A DNA stretch of 64,000 bases from assembly GCA_944392965.1 (NCBI GenBank), contig CALXYM010000001.1:186001-250000 (forward strand), in the 5' to 3' direction. Below are positions 42,763 to 52,405 of this stretch, piece by piece (position 1 is the stretch's first letter; each line of letters begins with the position of its first letter). The DNA comes from an uncultured Spirochaetaceae bacterium. GTDB taxonomy: Bacteria; Spirochaetota; Spirochaetia; Sphaerochaetales; Sphaerochaetaceae. The notes under the pieces were generated by a model that searched no databases, was not told the origin of the DNA, and was given only the letters and a program-made list of their open reading frames with translations. The translations under genes were made by a program, and so were the position numbers.

Positions 42763-43401
42763 ATGGCGAAAGTGTCTAAAGAGGTCGTGGAAAACCGTCC
42801 CTCGGAGATTGTAAAAGCATGTAGAGAGCTGTATAAATCGTTCTCTTTCCAGGAGATAGGTTTCAAGGAGATAAGCAGAGAGGCCGGCATCTCAAGACCG
42901 ACGATATACAATTACTTCCAGACCAAGGAGGAGGTTTTTCTAGCCCTCCTTGAGGATGAGTACCGCCTCTGGGGAGACGATCTTGGAAAGATGGTTGATG
43001 AGAATGACAGCCTCAACAGTGATCTTTTTGCAGAGAGGATCGCCTCCAGCCTGCAGGAGAGGAAACTTTTATTGAAGATACAGTGCATGAACCTTTATGA
43101 GATAGAGGAGCACAGCAGAGAGGAGAGACTTGAGGAGTTTAAAGTCCTGTATGGAAGGGCCATGGGATTTATCGAAAAGGCTCTTGAGAAGTTCTTTCCC
43201 TTGCTTACAGAAGCAGATCGAGATGGATTCATCCTTGAGTTCTTTCCCTTCATGTATGGGATATTCCCCTATGTTCATCCGACGGTGAAACAGATGACTG
43301 CGATGAGAAAGGCGGGGATGAAGGAAAGGAGAACGACAACTTATGATATAACGCGGAAATGTGTCTCTGATCTAATGAAAGCAATATTAAAAGATGAATA
43401 G
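42763..43401 (+). CDS. TetR-family transcriptional regulator
   Basis: TetR regulator, 212 residues. The N-terminal helix-turn-helix reads FSFQEIGFKEISREAGISRPTIYNYFQTKEEVFLALL; the C-terminal ligand domain is unassigned but is of the type with FPYVHPT near the end. AGGAG lies 5 nt before the ATG. It heads a run with a flavin reductase, an ABM-domain protein and a flavodoxin-like protein, which it probably represses through the operators at 42703 and 42733 in response to a small redox-active or aromatic molecule. Confidence 0.92.
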   Translation: MAKVSKEVVENRPSEIVKACRELYKSFSFQEIGFKEISREAGISRPTIYNYFQTKEEVFLALLEDEYRLWGDDLGKMVDENDSLNSDLFAERIASSLQERKLLLKIQCMNLYEIEEHSREERLEEFKVLYGRAMGFIEKALEKFFPLLTEADRDGFILEFFPFMYGIFPYVHPTVKQMTAMRKAGMKERRTTTYDITRKCVSDLMKAILKDE

Positions 43402-43446
43402 ATTAACATTCTGAGCTCTTAATGCTTGGAAGAAGGAGAAGTGAAA

Positions 43447-43986
43447 ATGAAAAAGAATATTGGTCCAGCCCTTGCGCTCTATCCATCCCCCGTGATTGTT
43501 GTAGGCGCGATGGTTGAAGGAAAGCCTACATGGACACTTGTCGCCCATGCGGGAATCATGGCTCATAGCCATATTATGCTCTCCCTTGTTCAGGCTCATT
43601 ATGTGAATAAGGGAATCAAGGAGACGGGAAAGGTCTCTGTCAATGTCGTTGATTCGTCATGGCTTAAAGAGGCCGATAGAATGGGGACTGTAAGCGGAAA
43701 CAAGGTCGATAAATCAAAAGCCTTCGCTTTCACTATTGGGGAGAACGGCGCACCTCTTATCGATGATGCGAAAGTCTCTATCGAATGCGAGGTTGATGGG
43801 AATTACGAGCTTGAGCATTTTGATAACTTCATCTGCCGGATCCTTGCAACCTATGCAGATGAGAGTGTTTTGAATGCGGATGGGAAGATAGATTACCATG
43901 TGCTCAAACCCGTTCTCTTTGAGTTCCCGACCTATGAGTATTTCGTGACGGGGGAAGATGTCGGACAATGTGGGAAGATGAACTGA
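43447..43986 (+). CDS. Flavin reductase family protein
   Basis: FMN-binding split-barrel protein, 179 residues, of the flavin reductase/FlaRed group common in anaerobes. ALALYPSPVIVVGAMVEGKPTWTLVAHAGIM and the HYVNKGIKETGKVSVNVV block are typical. AAGGAG lies 8 nt before the ATG. It is coupled to the next gene by an ATGA overlap and shares the TetR-controlled unit. Confidence 0.88.
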   Translation: MKKNIGPALALYPSPVIVVGAMVEGKPTWTLVAHAGIMAHSHIMLSLVQAHYVNKGIKETGKVSVNVVDSSWLKEADRMGTVSGNKVDKSKAFAFTIGENGAPLIDDAKVSIECEVDGNYELEHFDNFICRILATYADESVLNADGKIDYHVLKPVLFEFPTYEYFVTGEDVGQCGKMN

Positions 43987-44312
43987 TGGCTATAGTGATG
44001 AATTTGTATTATACGGGAAAGGATGGAAGTGCCCGTAGGTTTGCCAATGAGATGTTGGGGAGCGGCATCGTGGATCAGATCAGGAGAGAAGAGGGAAATG
44101 AGAGATATGAGTACTTTCTTCCCCTTGATGATCCTGAGACTGTGCTTCTTATAGATGCATGGAAGGATCAGGCTGCGCTTGATCATCATCATGCATCACC
44201 CATGATGGCGGAGATTTCCCGGCTCAGGGAGAAATACGATCTCTATATGAAGGCGGAACGCTATGTCTCTGAAGATATCGAAGAGGGAGAGAGCAGGTTC
44301 ATACGTTCATGA
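43986..44312 (+). CDS. ABM-domain (antibiotic biosynthesis monooxygenase) protein
   Basis: Small 108-residue ferredoxin-like-fold protein of the antibiotic biosynthesis monooxygenase/quinol monooxygenase group. MNLYYTGKDGSARRFANEML, ERYEYFLPLDDPETVLLIDAWKDQAALDHHHASPMM are the usual strand and the DHHxxSPxM signature. Its start overlaps the flavin reductase stop. Probable role: oxidation or detoxification of a quinone-like compound with the flavoproteins encoded on either side. Confidence 0.88.
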   Translation: MAIVMNLYYTGKDGSARRFANEMLGSGIVDQIRREEGNERYEYFLPLDDPETVLLIDAWKDQAALDHHHASPMMAEISRLREKYDLYMKAERYVSEDIEEGESRFIRS

Positions 44313-44337
44313 TGTTGAGTCTGTGGAGGTGTAAAAT

Positions 44338-44874
44338 ATGAGAATCCTTGTTATAGAAAGCAGCCCGCATAAGAGTGGTTCATCGAACCTTCTCGCCTCA
44401 TCTTTTATTAGGGGCGCAGAAGAGAGCGGACATGAGGTTATCTTTTTTGATGCGGGACACAGCACAATACATCCATGCCTTGGATGTGGTAAGTGTGGTA
44501 TGAATGGCGAGTGCGTCCAGAAAGATGACATGAAAGAACTTGAAAAGCTGATCCTCTCTTCGGATATGATGGTATTTGTCACCCCACTTTATTACTACGG
44601 CTTCTCATCCCAGCTCAAGCTCACCATAGACAGGTGGTACAGCTTTACCACCCGTCTTTCCGAAAAAAGGATGAAAACCGCTCTGATCGTTGCAGCATGG
44701 GATGACAAAGACTGGACGATGCGGGATGTAGAGAGCCATTACCTCACGCTTTGCAGATACATGAATTTCAGAAACATCGGCATGGTTCTAGGAACGGGAT
44801 GCGGCTCCCCGTCAATGACCAGGTCAACCCGTTTCCCCGACGAGGCTTACCAGCTTGGGAAATCCGTCAGATAA
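44338..44874 (+). CDS. Flavodoxin-fold NAD(P)H-dependent oxidoreductase
   Basis: FMN-dependent reductase of 178 residues. ESSPHKSGSSNLLASSFIRG is the phosphate-binding loop; HPCLGCGKCGMNGECVQKDDM is the Cys-containing loop typical of iron-sulfur-flavoprotein relatives, and FVTPLYYYGFSSQLK binds the flavin. Last gene of the TetR-flavin unit. Confidence 0.9.
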   Translation: MRILVIESSPHKSGSSNLLASSFIRGAEESGHEVIFFDAGHSTIHPCLGCGKCGMNGECVQKDDMKELEKLILSSDMMVFVTPLYYYGFSSQLKLTIDRWYSFTTRLSEKRMKTALIVAAWDDKDWTMRDVESHYLTLCRYMNFRNIGMVLGTGCGSPSMTRSTRFPDEAYQLGKSVR

Positions 44875-44930
44875 CGGAGGTTTTTAAGAGCCTTCTGCAA
44901 GGAATCCCGATTATATGCTATATGTATTGT

Positions 44931-47444
44931 ATGGTCGGAATATTCGAGAGGCTCTTTTCCTTAATAGATGAGCATAAGACACTTGTGATGCCAACAGAGC
45001 AGGCCGCAAGATCCCTTTTATTCGAGTATGTCAGGAAGAGGGGACGTGCGGTTCCTTTTTCTTCCGTGATAGCATTTGACACTTTTAAGGAGATACTCTT
45101 TCAGAGGGATTCTTCTTTGAGAAAGGTGGATGGACTTACCCGGCTTCTTTTTGCAAAGAGCTTCATCGATAACTATGGCGACCAACTCTCTTATTTCATT
45201 CCGAATAGGAAATATCCAGAGATAAGGGAGCGTATGGTTTACTATATCGCATCCGCTCTGCCTTCCCTTGAGGAGGAAGATGACTTTTCCCATGATTTAA
45301 AGAGCGATGTTGATCTTTTAAAGACGAAGTACAGGGATTTTCTCTCCCTGGGAGGCTACTATGAGCCGATGTACATGGACGGGGAGGAAAATAGGCTCAC
45401 ATCCCCTTATGTCCTTGTATTCGCCTCCTCATCTCTGGAGATGGCATCATTTTATTCAAGACTGAAGGATAGGAGGAACATTTCTCTTTTTGACACGGAG
45501 ACTGTGCCCCTTCCTTCTCTTCCGGTCTACGATAACGAGAAGCAGGAGATAAGGAACACGTTTCTTCAGATGAAGGAACTCATAAAAAGCGGTGAGACTC
45601 TTGACAGGATTGCCATAAGCGTCTCTGGTTATGAGAGGCTTAAACCATATCTTGAGAGGGAGGCGTATCTTTTCGACATCCCCCTTTCCTTCATGCTTGG
45701 GAAAAGTGCTTTGGATTATCCTGCTGGCCAGATATTCTCCCTGATAGATGAGATATACTCCTCCTCATATGATCTTGAGAGCTTGAAGAAGCTCCTTTTA
45801 AACGCATCTTTCCCACTTCGTGATATGGAAGGTGCAAGAAGATTCATTCTAAATGCTCTTGAGATGGGGATAAGAGAACGGGACGAAGAGAACAGGTATG
45901 CCCTTGCCGATGTCGGCTTTATCTATCATGATCTTTCGCATTATATCGACAGCATAAACGAGACAGGCAATCCTGATTACCTTATAAATCAGGTGAAAAG
46001 CCTTTTTCAGAAGCTTTTAAAAGATGAGCAGTTCTCCGAAAATGATGAGGATGAGAGGGTTCTCTCTTTCCTTATGGACAGTCTGATGCGTTTTTCGGAC
46101 AAGGTGAAGGAGCTTCGCTCCCTTGGTCTTCTCTTTGGAAAAGAAAAACTTTTCTCCCTGTTTCTGAGGTATGCCAAGTCCACGATCTATGTCCCAAGGG
46201 AGAAAAAGGAAGGCGTAAGAGTCTATCCCCTTTCAGAAGCGGTGGGAATATATATACCAAATCATTTCATCATCGCCCTTAATGAGGATGAGGGGAGAAA
46301 GCTTAAAAAGAGTGGAAGCTATCTTTCCGATTATGAGATCCTCCGATCAAGGAATGAGGTGGATATCACACGGAATATGCTCTCCTCTTATGCTTCTCTT
46401 TCTGATAACGTGATATATTCAGCATCCCTTTCAACCTATAACGGGTACAGCCTTCCTCTCACCGATTTTTCCTCAAAGGTATCTCCCGTCCTTTTGAGGG
46501 ATGCGATAGCCGATGAACATATCATATTGAAAGAAAAATCAATAGAATATGACCTCTATCCCATACAGCAGAGAGGATATGTTGCAGCAAAGGAGAGATC
46601 ACTTTCGCTTAAGAAGGATGGAAAAGACATGGCCGGCTCCCTCCGTCTTGAGTGGCCTTCGTTTGATCTTGCTAGATGGGTATTCTCATCCTCCCAGATG
46701 GATAAATATCTCCGCTGCCCATTCCTTTATGCTGTTGACAACATTTTCCATCTTTCGAAAGAGCGTGAGTACGAAGTGAACACGTACCCTGCGATGGAGA
46801 TCGGCTCAAGACTTCATAAGGTGATCGAACTCTATTTTAAAAACGGAAAGGGAGATGAGGAGGAAAAGGTTGAGGAGTATTTGGATCTCGTCCTCTCCCT
46901 ATGGCAGAAGCGGCTTACACTCGATAGGAATCTGGAAGAGAAGGGACTTGGAAAGGATGTAATCGCACTCTCTGATGAGATGAGGGCTTTCATACATAAC
47001 CGCTACAAGAGAGGACTTGTTCAGCTTTTAAAAGCATTAAATGATAGAGGCAATGAGTTCTTGCTTGAAGAAAATCTTGACGGTCTCATTGGGGGTCTGC
47101 ACTTTACCGCTTTTCTTGACTGCGTAATCGACCATGGTGAGAGTGTCGAGATAATAGATTTTAAAACGACGAATGCCCCCTTAGAGAGCATTCAGTTCGA
47201 TATCTATAGAATGCTTTATGAGGGCATTCGCGAAAAAAGCGTCTCCTCCGCTTCCTATGCGATAATCAAGGAGGGAAAGATAAAACGCCCGAAAACCTTA
47301 AGAGACGATGAAGAGGTGCTTTCCGACATCGCTTCCGTCTCCATTGGAATCTCCTCCGGGGATTTCCATGGGGCAAATACTCTGAAAACCTGTCAATCAT
47401 GTAATGCGAAGGGAATATGTCGAAGGAGGTTCTTTATACGATGA
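44931..47444 (+). CDS. AddB/RexB-like helicase-nuclease subunit
   Basis: A protein of about 837 residues paired with an AddA-type helicase. The N-terminal half (VMPTEQAARSLLFEYVRKRG) is a degenerate helicase region; the C-terminal PD-(D/E)XK domain has GSRLHKVIELYF, EIIDFKTT and an iron-sulfur cysteine set (CPF ... CQSCNAKGIC), as in AddB nucleases. Such enzymes resect DNA double-strand ends for RecA. The start is uncertain: the ATG at 44931 is first in the homologous part, but no clear ribosome-binding site is seen, and 44922 is an alternative. It ends in an ATGA overlap with the helicase gene. Confidence 0.85.
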   Translation: MVGIFERLFSLIDEHKTLVMPTEQAARSLLFEYVRKRGRAVPFSSVIAFDTFKEILFQRDSSLRKVDGLTRLLFAKSFIDNYGDQLSYFIPNRKYPEIRERMVYYIASALPSLEEEDDFSHDLKSDVDLLKTKYRDFLSLGGYYEPMYMDGEENRLTSPYVLVFASSSLEMASFYSRLKDRRNISLFDTETVPLPSLPVYDNEKQEIRNTFLQMKELIKSGETLDRIAISVSGYERLKPYLEREAYLFDIPLSFMLGKSALDYPAGQIFSLIDEIYSSSYDLESLKKLLLNASFPLRDMEGARRFILNALEMGIRERDEENRYALADVGFIYHDLSHYIDSINETGNPDYLINQVKSLFQKLLKDEQFSENDEDERVLSFLMDSLMRFSDKVKELRSLGLLFGKEKLFSLFLRYAKSTIYVPREKKEGVRVYPLSEAVGIYIPNHFIIALNEDEGRKLKKSGSYLSDYEILRSRNEVDITRNMLSSYASLSDNVIYSASLSTYNGYSLPLTDFSSKVSPVLLRDAIADEHIILKEKSIEYDLYPIQQRGYVAAKERSLSLKKDGKDMAGSLRLEWPSFDLARWVFSSSQMDKYLRCPFLYAVDNIFHLSKEREYEVNTYPAMEIGSRLHKVIELYFKNGKGDEEEKVEEYLDLVLSLWQKRLTLDRNLEEKGLGKDVIALSDEMRAFIHNRYKRGLVQLLKALNDRGNEFLLEENLDGLIGGLHFTAFLDCVIDHGESVEIIDFKTTNAPLESIQFDIYRMLYEGIREKSVSSASYAIIKEGKIKRPKTLRDDEEVLSDIASVSIGISSGDFHGANTLKTCQSCNAKGICRRRFFIR

Positions 47445-50400
47445 AAACATTCGAGGAGTTCCTGGCTGTAAGGGGGAAAAAACTTTCCGATGAACAGATG
47501 GCCGTCGTCAAAAGCGATATCGCTACAGTTGTCTCTGCTGGTGCGGGAAGTGGAAAAACGACCGTCCTTTCATATCGTTTTCTTCGCCTTGTCATGGAAG
47601 AGAAGGCAAGGGTGGATGAGATACTCACGCTTACATTCACAAAAAAAGCGGCTGCTGAGATGTATGACAGGATATTCTCCCTTTTCTCCTCTCTTAGCAA
47701 GGAGAATGAGATTATCAAGGTGGAGATGCAGAACTTTGCTTCCTCTTACATCTCTACCCTCGATTCTTTTGCCAACGAGGTAGCCCGCACGGACAGTGCC
47801 CGTTACGGGATATCAAGGGATTTTGAGATTTTAGATGATGATGGGGAGGAGAGACTGGTAAGGAAGATAGTTTCATCTCTGTTTGAGAACCATAAAGCGC
47901 TTATGCTTCCCCTTTCCAGGGTTTTCAATCCTGATAGGATCGCATCCGATCTTTTCCTCCCGTTAAGCAGAGAAGTCAATATTTTAACGGATTTTAATGC
48001 GGAGATAGAAAAGAATACATATATATCATTCCTAAATAGGATTGAAAAATTTTTTATAACATATGCCACTTCGATTCTTGATGAGATTGAATCATATAAG
48101 ACTGCGGAGATGGATGATTCCATCTTTTTCAAAAAGGATGGAAGTGAATCCATTTCTTCAATAAGGGGATATATACGAGAGAGGGAGTATGAGAGGCTTC
48201 CAAGATTCAATCTTAATTCGGCTCGTTCAAAAATCTATGCGGATATAAAAAACGTGATTAATGAGAAGTGGAGGCCCCTTCTGCCGCTCTTGCAGTCTCT
48301 AAAGGAGAACATGTCATATTCTTTCGACTATCTTGAGGCATTCTCTCTTTTCATATCGCATTTGAACAGTGAGAAGAGAAGGAGGGGAGTTCTCAATTTC
48401 AGTGATACTTCGGCCCTCGCCCTTATGATCTTGAAAGAGAATGCCACGGTACGTTCCTACTACAAGAAGAAGTTCAGATATATAATGATCGATGAGTTTC
48501 AGGATAACTCCTCAGAGCAGAAGGATCTTTTATACATCCTCAGTGAGAAGGAGGATATAGCAGGATATGGTGTTCCAGAAAAGGAGAATCTTGACAATAC
48601 CAAGCTCTTCTTTGTCGGGGATGACAAGCAGAGCATCTACGCGTTCAGGAAAGCCGATGTCTCGGTATTCAACAATCTTAAAAGCGAGATCGTCTCCATC
48701 GGAGGAAAGTTCCTGAACATGAGAGCGAACTACCGTTCTGAACCTGCGCTTATCAGTCATTTCAATAAGATATTTCCTTCGATAATGCAAAGGACGGAAT
48801 TCTCTGATTATGCTTCCTCCTCAGAGGCTTTTTTTGAAGAAGAAGCGGGACGAGACCTTTCCTCTTATGAGGCATCATTCGATTCGATCATAGCCCGGGA
48901 TGCAAGAGGAGGCGTCAAGGGAAGCATAACCTACGCCAAAAGTGAGGAGATGGGGGAGGATGTCGATATAGGAGAGAGTGCAGAGAGTGAGGAGGAGAGG
49001 CTTAACGAGGCTGAGAATGAGGCTGAGTTCATCTCATCCCTTGTTAAGAGGATTGTAAGCGATCCCTCTTTCTCCATCCCGTCAGGAGAAAGCTCAAGAG
49101 TGGCGACTTATGATGATATCGCAATACTATATAGAACAGGCAAAAGCCAGATGCCGCTTGAGAAGGTGTTCAGGAGAGAGGGTATACCATACACCGTGAT
49201 ATCCAGCAATTCGATCACGTTGGAGGCGCTCACATTCGATATGACCTCATTCCTCTCCCTTCTCGTCTATCCGATGGATAAGAGGAGCTATCTGGCACTT
49301 CTGCGTTCTCCCTTCGTCCGGTTAAGCGATGAGGCGATAATGGATATCAGGGAGAGTTTTTCAGATTATGAGTTGAAAGGGGAGCCGTTTTCTCATATTC
49401 TTCCCACGTTTTCCCCTGATGAGAGGAGGAAGATGGAGGATCTTGGCGCCTTTTATCAGGATCTTAAAAAAGACATCGGTCGGTTAAGCGCGGAAAAGAT
49501 ACTTGACAGGCTGTACTACGAAACAGGTTACAGCAGTTACATAGAGTCGAAGATGAGCCTCTCCTCATATAAAGAACATTATGAATATCTTTGGGAGATA
49601 GCAGGGAAGATGGGTAACATCTTCGATTTCCTCTCATATTTGAAAGAGAGGATGGACAGCCCGGAGAAACTCGATATAGAGCTTTTGCGTCTTAACATGA
49701 GCGGTATCAGGCTTATGAATATCCACAAGTCGAAAGGACTGGAGTTTCCTATCGTCATCCTTGCCGGTACGAATTCCAGACCACGTATTTCTGATTCCTC
49801 TATTCTCATGCACAGCACATCCCCTGAGTTTATCTCTCTTGACCTGAGTGAACAGAAGGGAATAAAGAGGCTTTTCAATGAGTTCTCAAGACGTAGGCTC
49901 GATGCCGAGGCAAAGCGCCTTCTGTATGTCGCTCTCACGAGGGCTGAGACCCATCTCATTGTCATAGCTTCAGGAAAAAAGATAAGGAACAATACACTTG
50001 CAGCCTTATATGATGGTGCATCGTCATCTGATGGGGAAGTAAGACACATGAGTTTTAAAACCCTAAGTGAATCTGAAATTGGGAAGAAATGGGAGGAGAT
50101 GAACCACTACGATGAGTATTATGGAAAGGAATGCTTAGTTAGAGGTGCTTACAAAGAAGATAAGGCTGGAATAAAGGCCTTGTCTCATGAGAATGACGAA
50201 AGCTATGCCATATCTGGAAGCTTTAGGCGATTGAATGATTTCGATGGTGATGTTGATTCAATTCTTGAGAAATATGGCATCTATTCGGATTTTGGTACTT
50301 TGCTCCATGATGTTCTTGATGCTTCGTTTAAGAAAATCAGCACTCCTTACTATCGAAATTCCAAATTGAGTGAGAGTGAACAGGAGGTTTTGAACAAGGA

Positions 50401-50743
50401 GGCAGAAAGGGTTAGAGATTTCTTCCTCTCCTCAGAATTTTATAAATGTCATATCGAAGAAAAGAGCGTCTCTTCCGAGGTTCGGTTCTATATGCCGTTT
50501 GATGATCTTGTCGCAGAGGGTTCCATTGATCTTATCGTATTCGGTTCTGCTTACAATCTGATTATAGACTACAAGAGTGACAGGGAGATGAATCCTGATT
50601 ATCACAAGGGACAGCTCATCTCTTATATGAAAGCCGCAGAGAGCATATATGAAAAAAAATGCTACGGAGTTCTTCTTTATCTCCGTAGCATGGATAACGG
50701 GCCTTTCTGGGATGCCTCAGGCTCCGTCGTTAAAGTGCTTTAA
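47441..50743 (+). CDS. AddA-like UvrD-family helicase/nuclease
   Basis: ATP-dependent helicase of 1100 residues with a C-terminal nuclease domain. Walker A is AGAGSGKTTVLSYRF; motif II YIMIDEFQDNS, motif III KLFFVGDDKQSIYAFRKAD and later VALTRAETHLIVIASG are clear. The nuclease end has FGTLLHDVLD and LIIDYKSDREM. With the AddB-like gene upstream (4-nt overlap) it forms an AddAB/RexAB-type recombination machine in place of RecBCD. Confidence 0.93.
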   Translation: MKTFEEFLAVRGKKLSDEQMAVVKSDIATVVSAGAGSGKTTVLSYRFLRLVMEEKARVDEILTLTFTKKAAAEMYDRIFSLFSSLSKENEIIKVEMQNFASSYISTLDSFANEVARTDSARYGISRDFEILDDDGEERLVRKIVSSLFENHKALMLPLSRVFNPDRIASDLFLPLSREVNILTDFNAEIEKNTYISFLNRIEKFFITYATSILDEIESYKTAEMDDSIFFKKDGSESISSIRGYIREREYERLPRFNLNSARSKIYADIKNVINEKWRPLLPLLQSLKENMSYSFDYLEAFSLFISHLNSEKRRRGVLNFSDTSALALMILKENATVRSYYKKKFRYIMIDEFQDNSSEQKDLLYILSEKEDIAGYGVPEKENLDNTKLFFVGDDKQSIYAFRKADVSVFNNLKSEIVSIGGKFLNMRANYRSEPALISHFNKIFPSIMQRTEFSDYASSSEAFFEEEAGRDLSSYEASFDSIIARDARGGVKGSITYAKSEEMGEDVDIGESAESEEERLNEAENEAEFISSLVKRIVSDPSFSIPSGESSRVATYDDIAILYRTGKSQMPLEKVFRREGIPYTVISSNSITLEALTFDMTSFLSLLVYPMDKRSYLALLRSPFVRLSDEAIMDIRESFSDYELKGEPFSHILPTFSPDERRKMEDLGAFYQDLKKDIGRLSAEKILDRLYYETGYSSYIESKMSLSSYKEHYEYLWEIAGKMGNIFDFLSYLKERMDSPEKLDIELLRLNMSGIRLMNIHKSKGLEFPIVILAGTNSRPRISDSSILMHSTSPEFISLDLSEQKGIKRLFNEFSRRRLDAEAKRLLYVALTRAETHLIVIASGKKIRNNTLAALYDGASSSDGEVRHMSFKTLSESEIGKKWEEMNHYDEYYGKECLVRGAYKEDKAGIKALSHENDESYAISGSFRRLNDFDGDVDSILEKYGIYSDFGTLLHDVLDASFKKISTPYYRNSKLSESEQEVLNKEAERVRDFFLSSEFYKCHIEEKSVSSEVRFYMPFDDLVAEGSIDLIVFGSAYNLIIDYKSDREMNPDYHKGQLISYMKAAESIYEKKCYGVLLYLRSMDNGPFWDASGSVVKVL

Positions 50744-51956
50744 CCGCCTTGATTATCCTCTTCAGCGCATCCATCGTAAGGGCTCTGCTCGTACCGTAGT
50801 TTATCCTGACGTACTTCTTGTATCCTGATCCGAACCATGTGCCGTCATTCATGCACACCCCGGCATCAATACCGAAAAATGTGGAGAGTATGCCTCCTCC
50901 TGCCGCTATGGGGTAATGTTCAGGATCATTCAGCACCTTCTTTTCTATCTTCTCATATACGGCAGAGCAGTCCAAAAATGTCACGAAAGATGCCTCCGCA
51001 TTCGCAAGTCTCAACTCAGGGCATTCCTTTTCAAGGTATCTCCTCATCTCTCTTACTGTTTTCTCAAGGTATGAACATAATTCTTGATTGTATTCAAGGC
51101 AGTCAGTATAAGCTGTGCTCATCAGCTGTTTGATCGTATAACCAGGGGTCGTCACACGCAACGCCTTCTGTTTCCTCTTGAATTTATCTAGCATCTCTTT
51201 GTTCGAGAATATGGCGAATCCCGCATGTTCTCCCGCAAGGTTGAACGTCTTCGATGGAGCCATGAATGTTATGACGGCTGCCCCGATCTCCTCATTCGCT
51301 TTTCCCATCGGAATGTGCTGTACAGAGGGGTGGGTAAGATCCGCATGTATCTCATCCGAGATTACGATCTTGTTCTCCCTCTTTGCTTCACTGAGAACGA
51401 AAAGAAGATCCTCATGGTTGAATACAAGCCCTGATGGGTTATGAGGGGAGCAGAAAAGGATGATGGAAGCCTCTTTTGCTTTTTCTTTATAAAGATCCCT
51501 GTCAAGGGAGAATGTTCCATCTTTTTCCTTTTTCAGTGGCATGTCGAGCATTATCCTCTCATTGTCCGCACAGATTTCCATAAAAGGCCTGTATGTGGGA
51601 CTAGGAACTAGAATCTTATCACCTTCTTTTGAGAAAAGATCCACGGCCAATGCGATTCCATGTAATAAGCCGCTGACGAATACCACATCATCCTCCGCTG
51701 GAGTCCAGTCATGCCTTTGTCTGGTCCAGGATGTGAACATGTTTGTAATCGGGGCTTCCACAGGATAGCCGAATACTCCGGTCTCTGCCTCTTTCTCTGC
51801 CGTGGCTTTGATTGCAGGAGCGGTTTTGAAATCCATGTCTGCAACCCAGAACGCATCAGCATCCCTGTTTGAACATATGGATTCTATCATATCCTTATTC
51901 CACTTCACGCTGTCCGTATTCCTGCGGTCTATCACATTGTCAAAATCAAATTCCAT
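50730..51956 (-). CDS. MalY/PatB-type cystathionine beta-lyase or aminotransferase
   Basis: PLP enzyme of 408 residues, aminotransferase fold. FDFDNVIDRRNTDSVKWN and DADAFWVADMDFKTAPAI at the N terminus are the MalY/PatB signature; ILFCSPHNPSGLVF, VISDEIHADL and the Schiff-base Lys in FMAPSKTFNLAGEHAGF follow. It cleaves cystathionine or related C-S bonds. Its 3' end overlaps the helicase gene by 14 nt. It is adjacent to aroA but a direct link is not evident. Confidence 0.92.
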   Translation of the reverse strand: MEFDFDNVIDRRNTDSVKWNKDMIESICSNRDADAFWVADMDFKTAPAIKATAEKEAETGVFGYPVEAPITNMFTSWTRQRHDWTPAEDDVVFVSGLLHGIALAVDLFSKEGDKILVPSPTYRPFMEICADNERIMLDMPLKKEKDGTFSLDRDLYKEKAKEASIILFCSPHNPSGLVFNHEDLLFVLSEAKRENKIVISDEIHADLTHPSVQHIPMGKANEEIGAAVITFMAPSKTFNLAGEHAGFAIFSNKEMLDKFKRKQKALRVTTPGYTIKQLMSTAYTDCLEYNQELCSYLEKTVREMRRYLEKECPELRLANAEASFVTFLDCSAVYEKIEKKVLNDPEHYPIAAGGGILSTFFGIDAGVCMNDGTWFGSGYKKYVRINYGTSRALTMDALKRIIKAVKAL

Positions 51957-51964
51957 ATTGCCTC

Positions 51965-52405
51965 CTAGTCCTCATATGGCATCATATTCTTTCTGAATAA
52001 TCTGTAGAACAGGCCGTTTCCTGCGATTCTGAATTTCTCGCTTTCCACGTCTCTTAGGATTTCATTTTTCTTCTCCTCATCATAATAGGCATAATAGGAG
52101 AGGACACAACCCGAGTCAGAGAGGAGTGAGCTTAATCTGTTTGCGGCCCACGTACCTTTCTTCTCATCAGGAAGGAATATTGCGAAGATGTATCCCAGGT
52201 TTCTGTTTTCCCTGTTTCCTATGATAGTATTTATGTAATTCTCAATCGACAGAGGAAGAGATGACCCGGAGAGGGGAATGACGAATCCAAGCACGTCGCT
52301 TTCTCCATTTATCTCCTCGCATTTCCTAGCGTCTACCAACTGAGCATCTTTGAATGCGGAAGATATCTTTTTCGCCTCATCTCCTGAATATACTATGCTA
52401 AGCAT
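51965..52405 (-). CDS. Flavodoxin-like-fold hypothetical protein
   Basis: A 146-residue protein that I cannot assign. The alternating pattern (MLSIVYSGDEAKKISSAF, DVLGFVIPLSGSSLPLSIENYINTI, NLGYIFAIFLPDEKKG) suggests a flavodoxin-like alpha/beta fold, but the usual FMN phosphate loop with Ser/Thr is not present. It lies between aroA (8-nt overlap) and the MalY-type gene, 8 nt from its start, so all three are likely co-transcribed. Confidence 0.6.
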   Translation of the reverse strand: MLSIVYSGDEAKKISSAFKDAQLVDARKCEEINGESDVLGFVIPLSGSSLPLSIENYINTIIGNRENRNLGYIFAIFLPDEKKGTWAANRLSSLLSDSGCVLSYYAYYDEEKKNEILRDVESEKFRIAGNGLFYRLFRKNMMPYED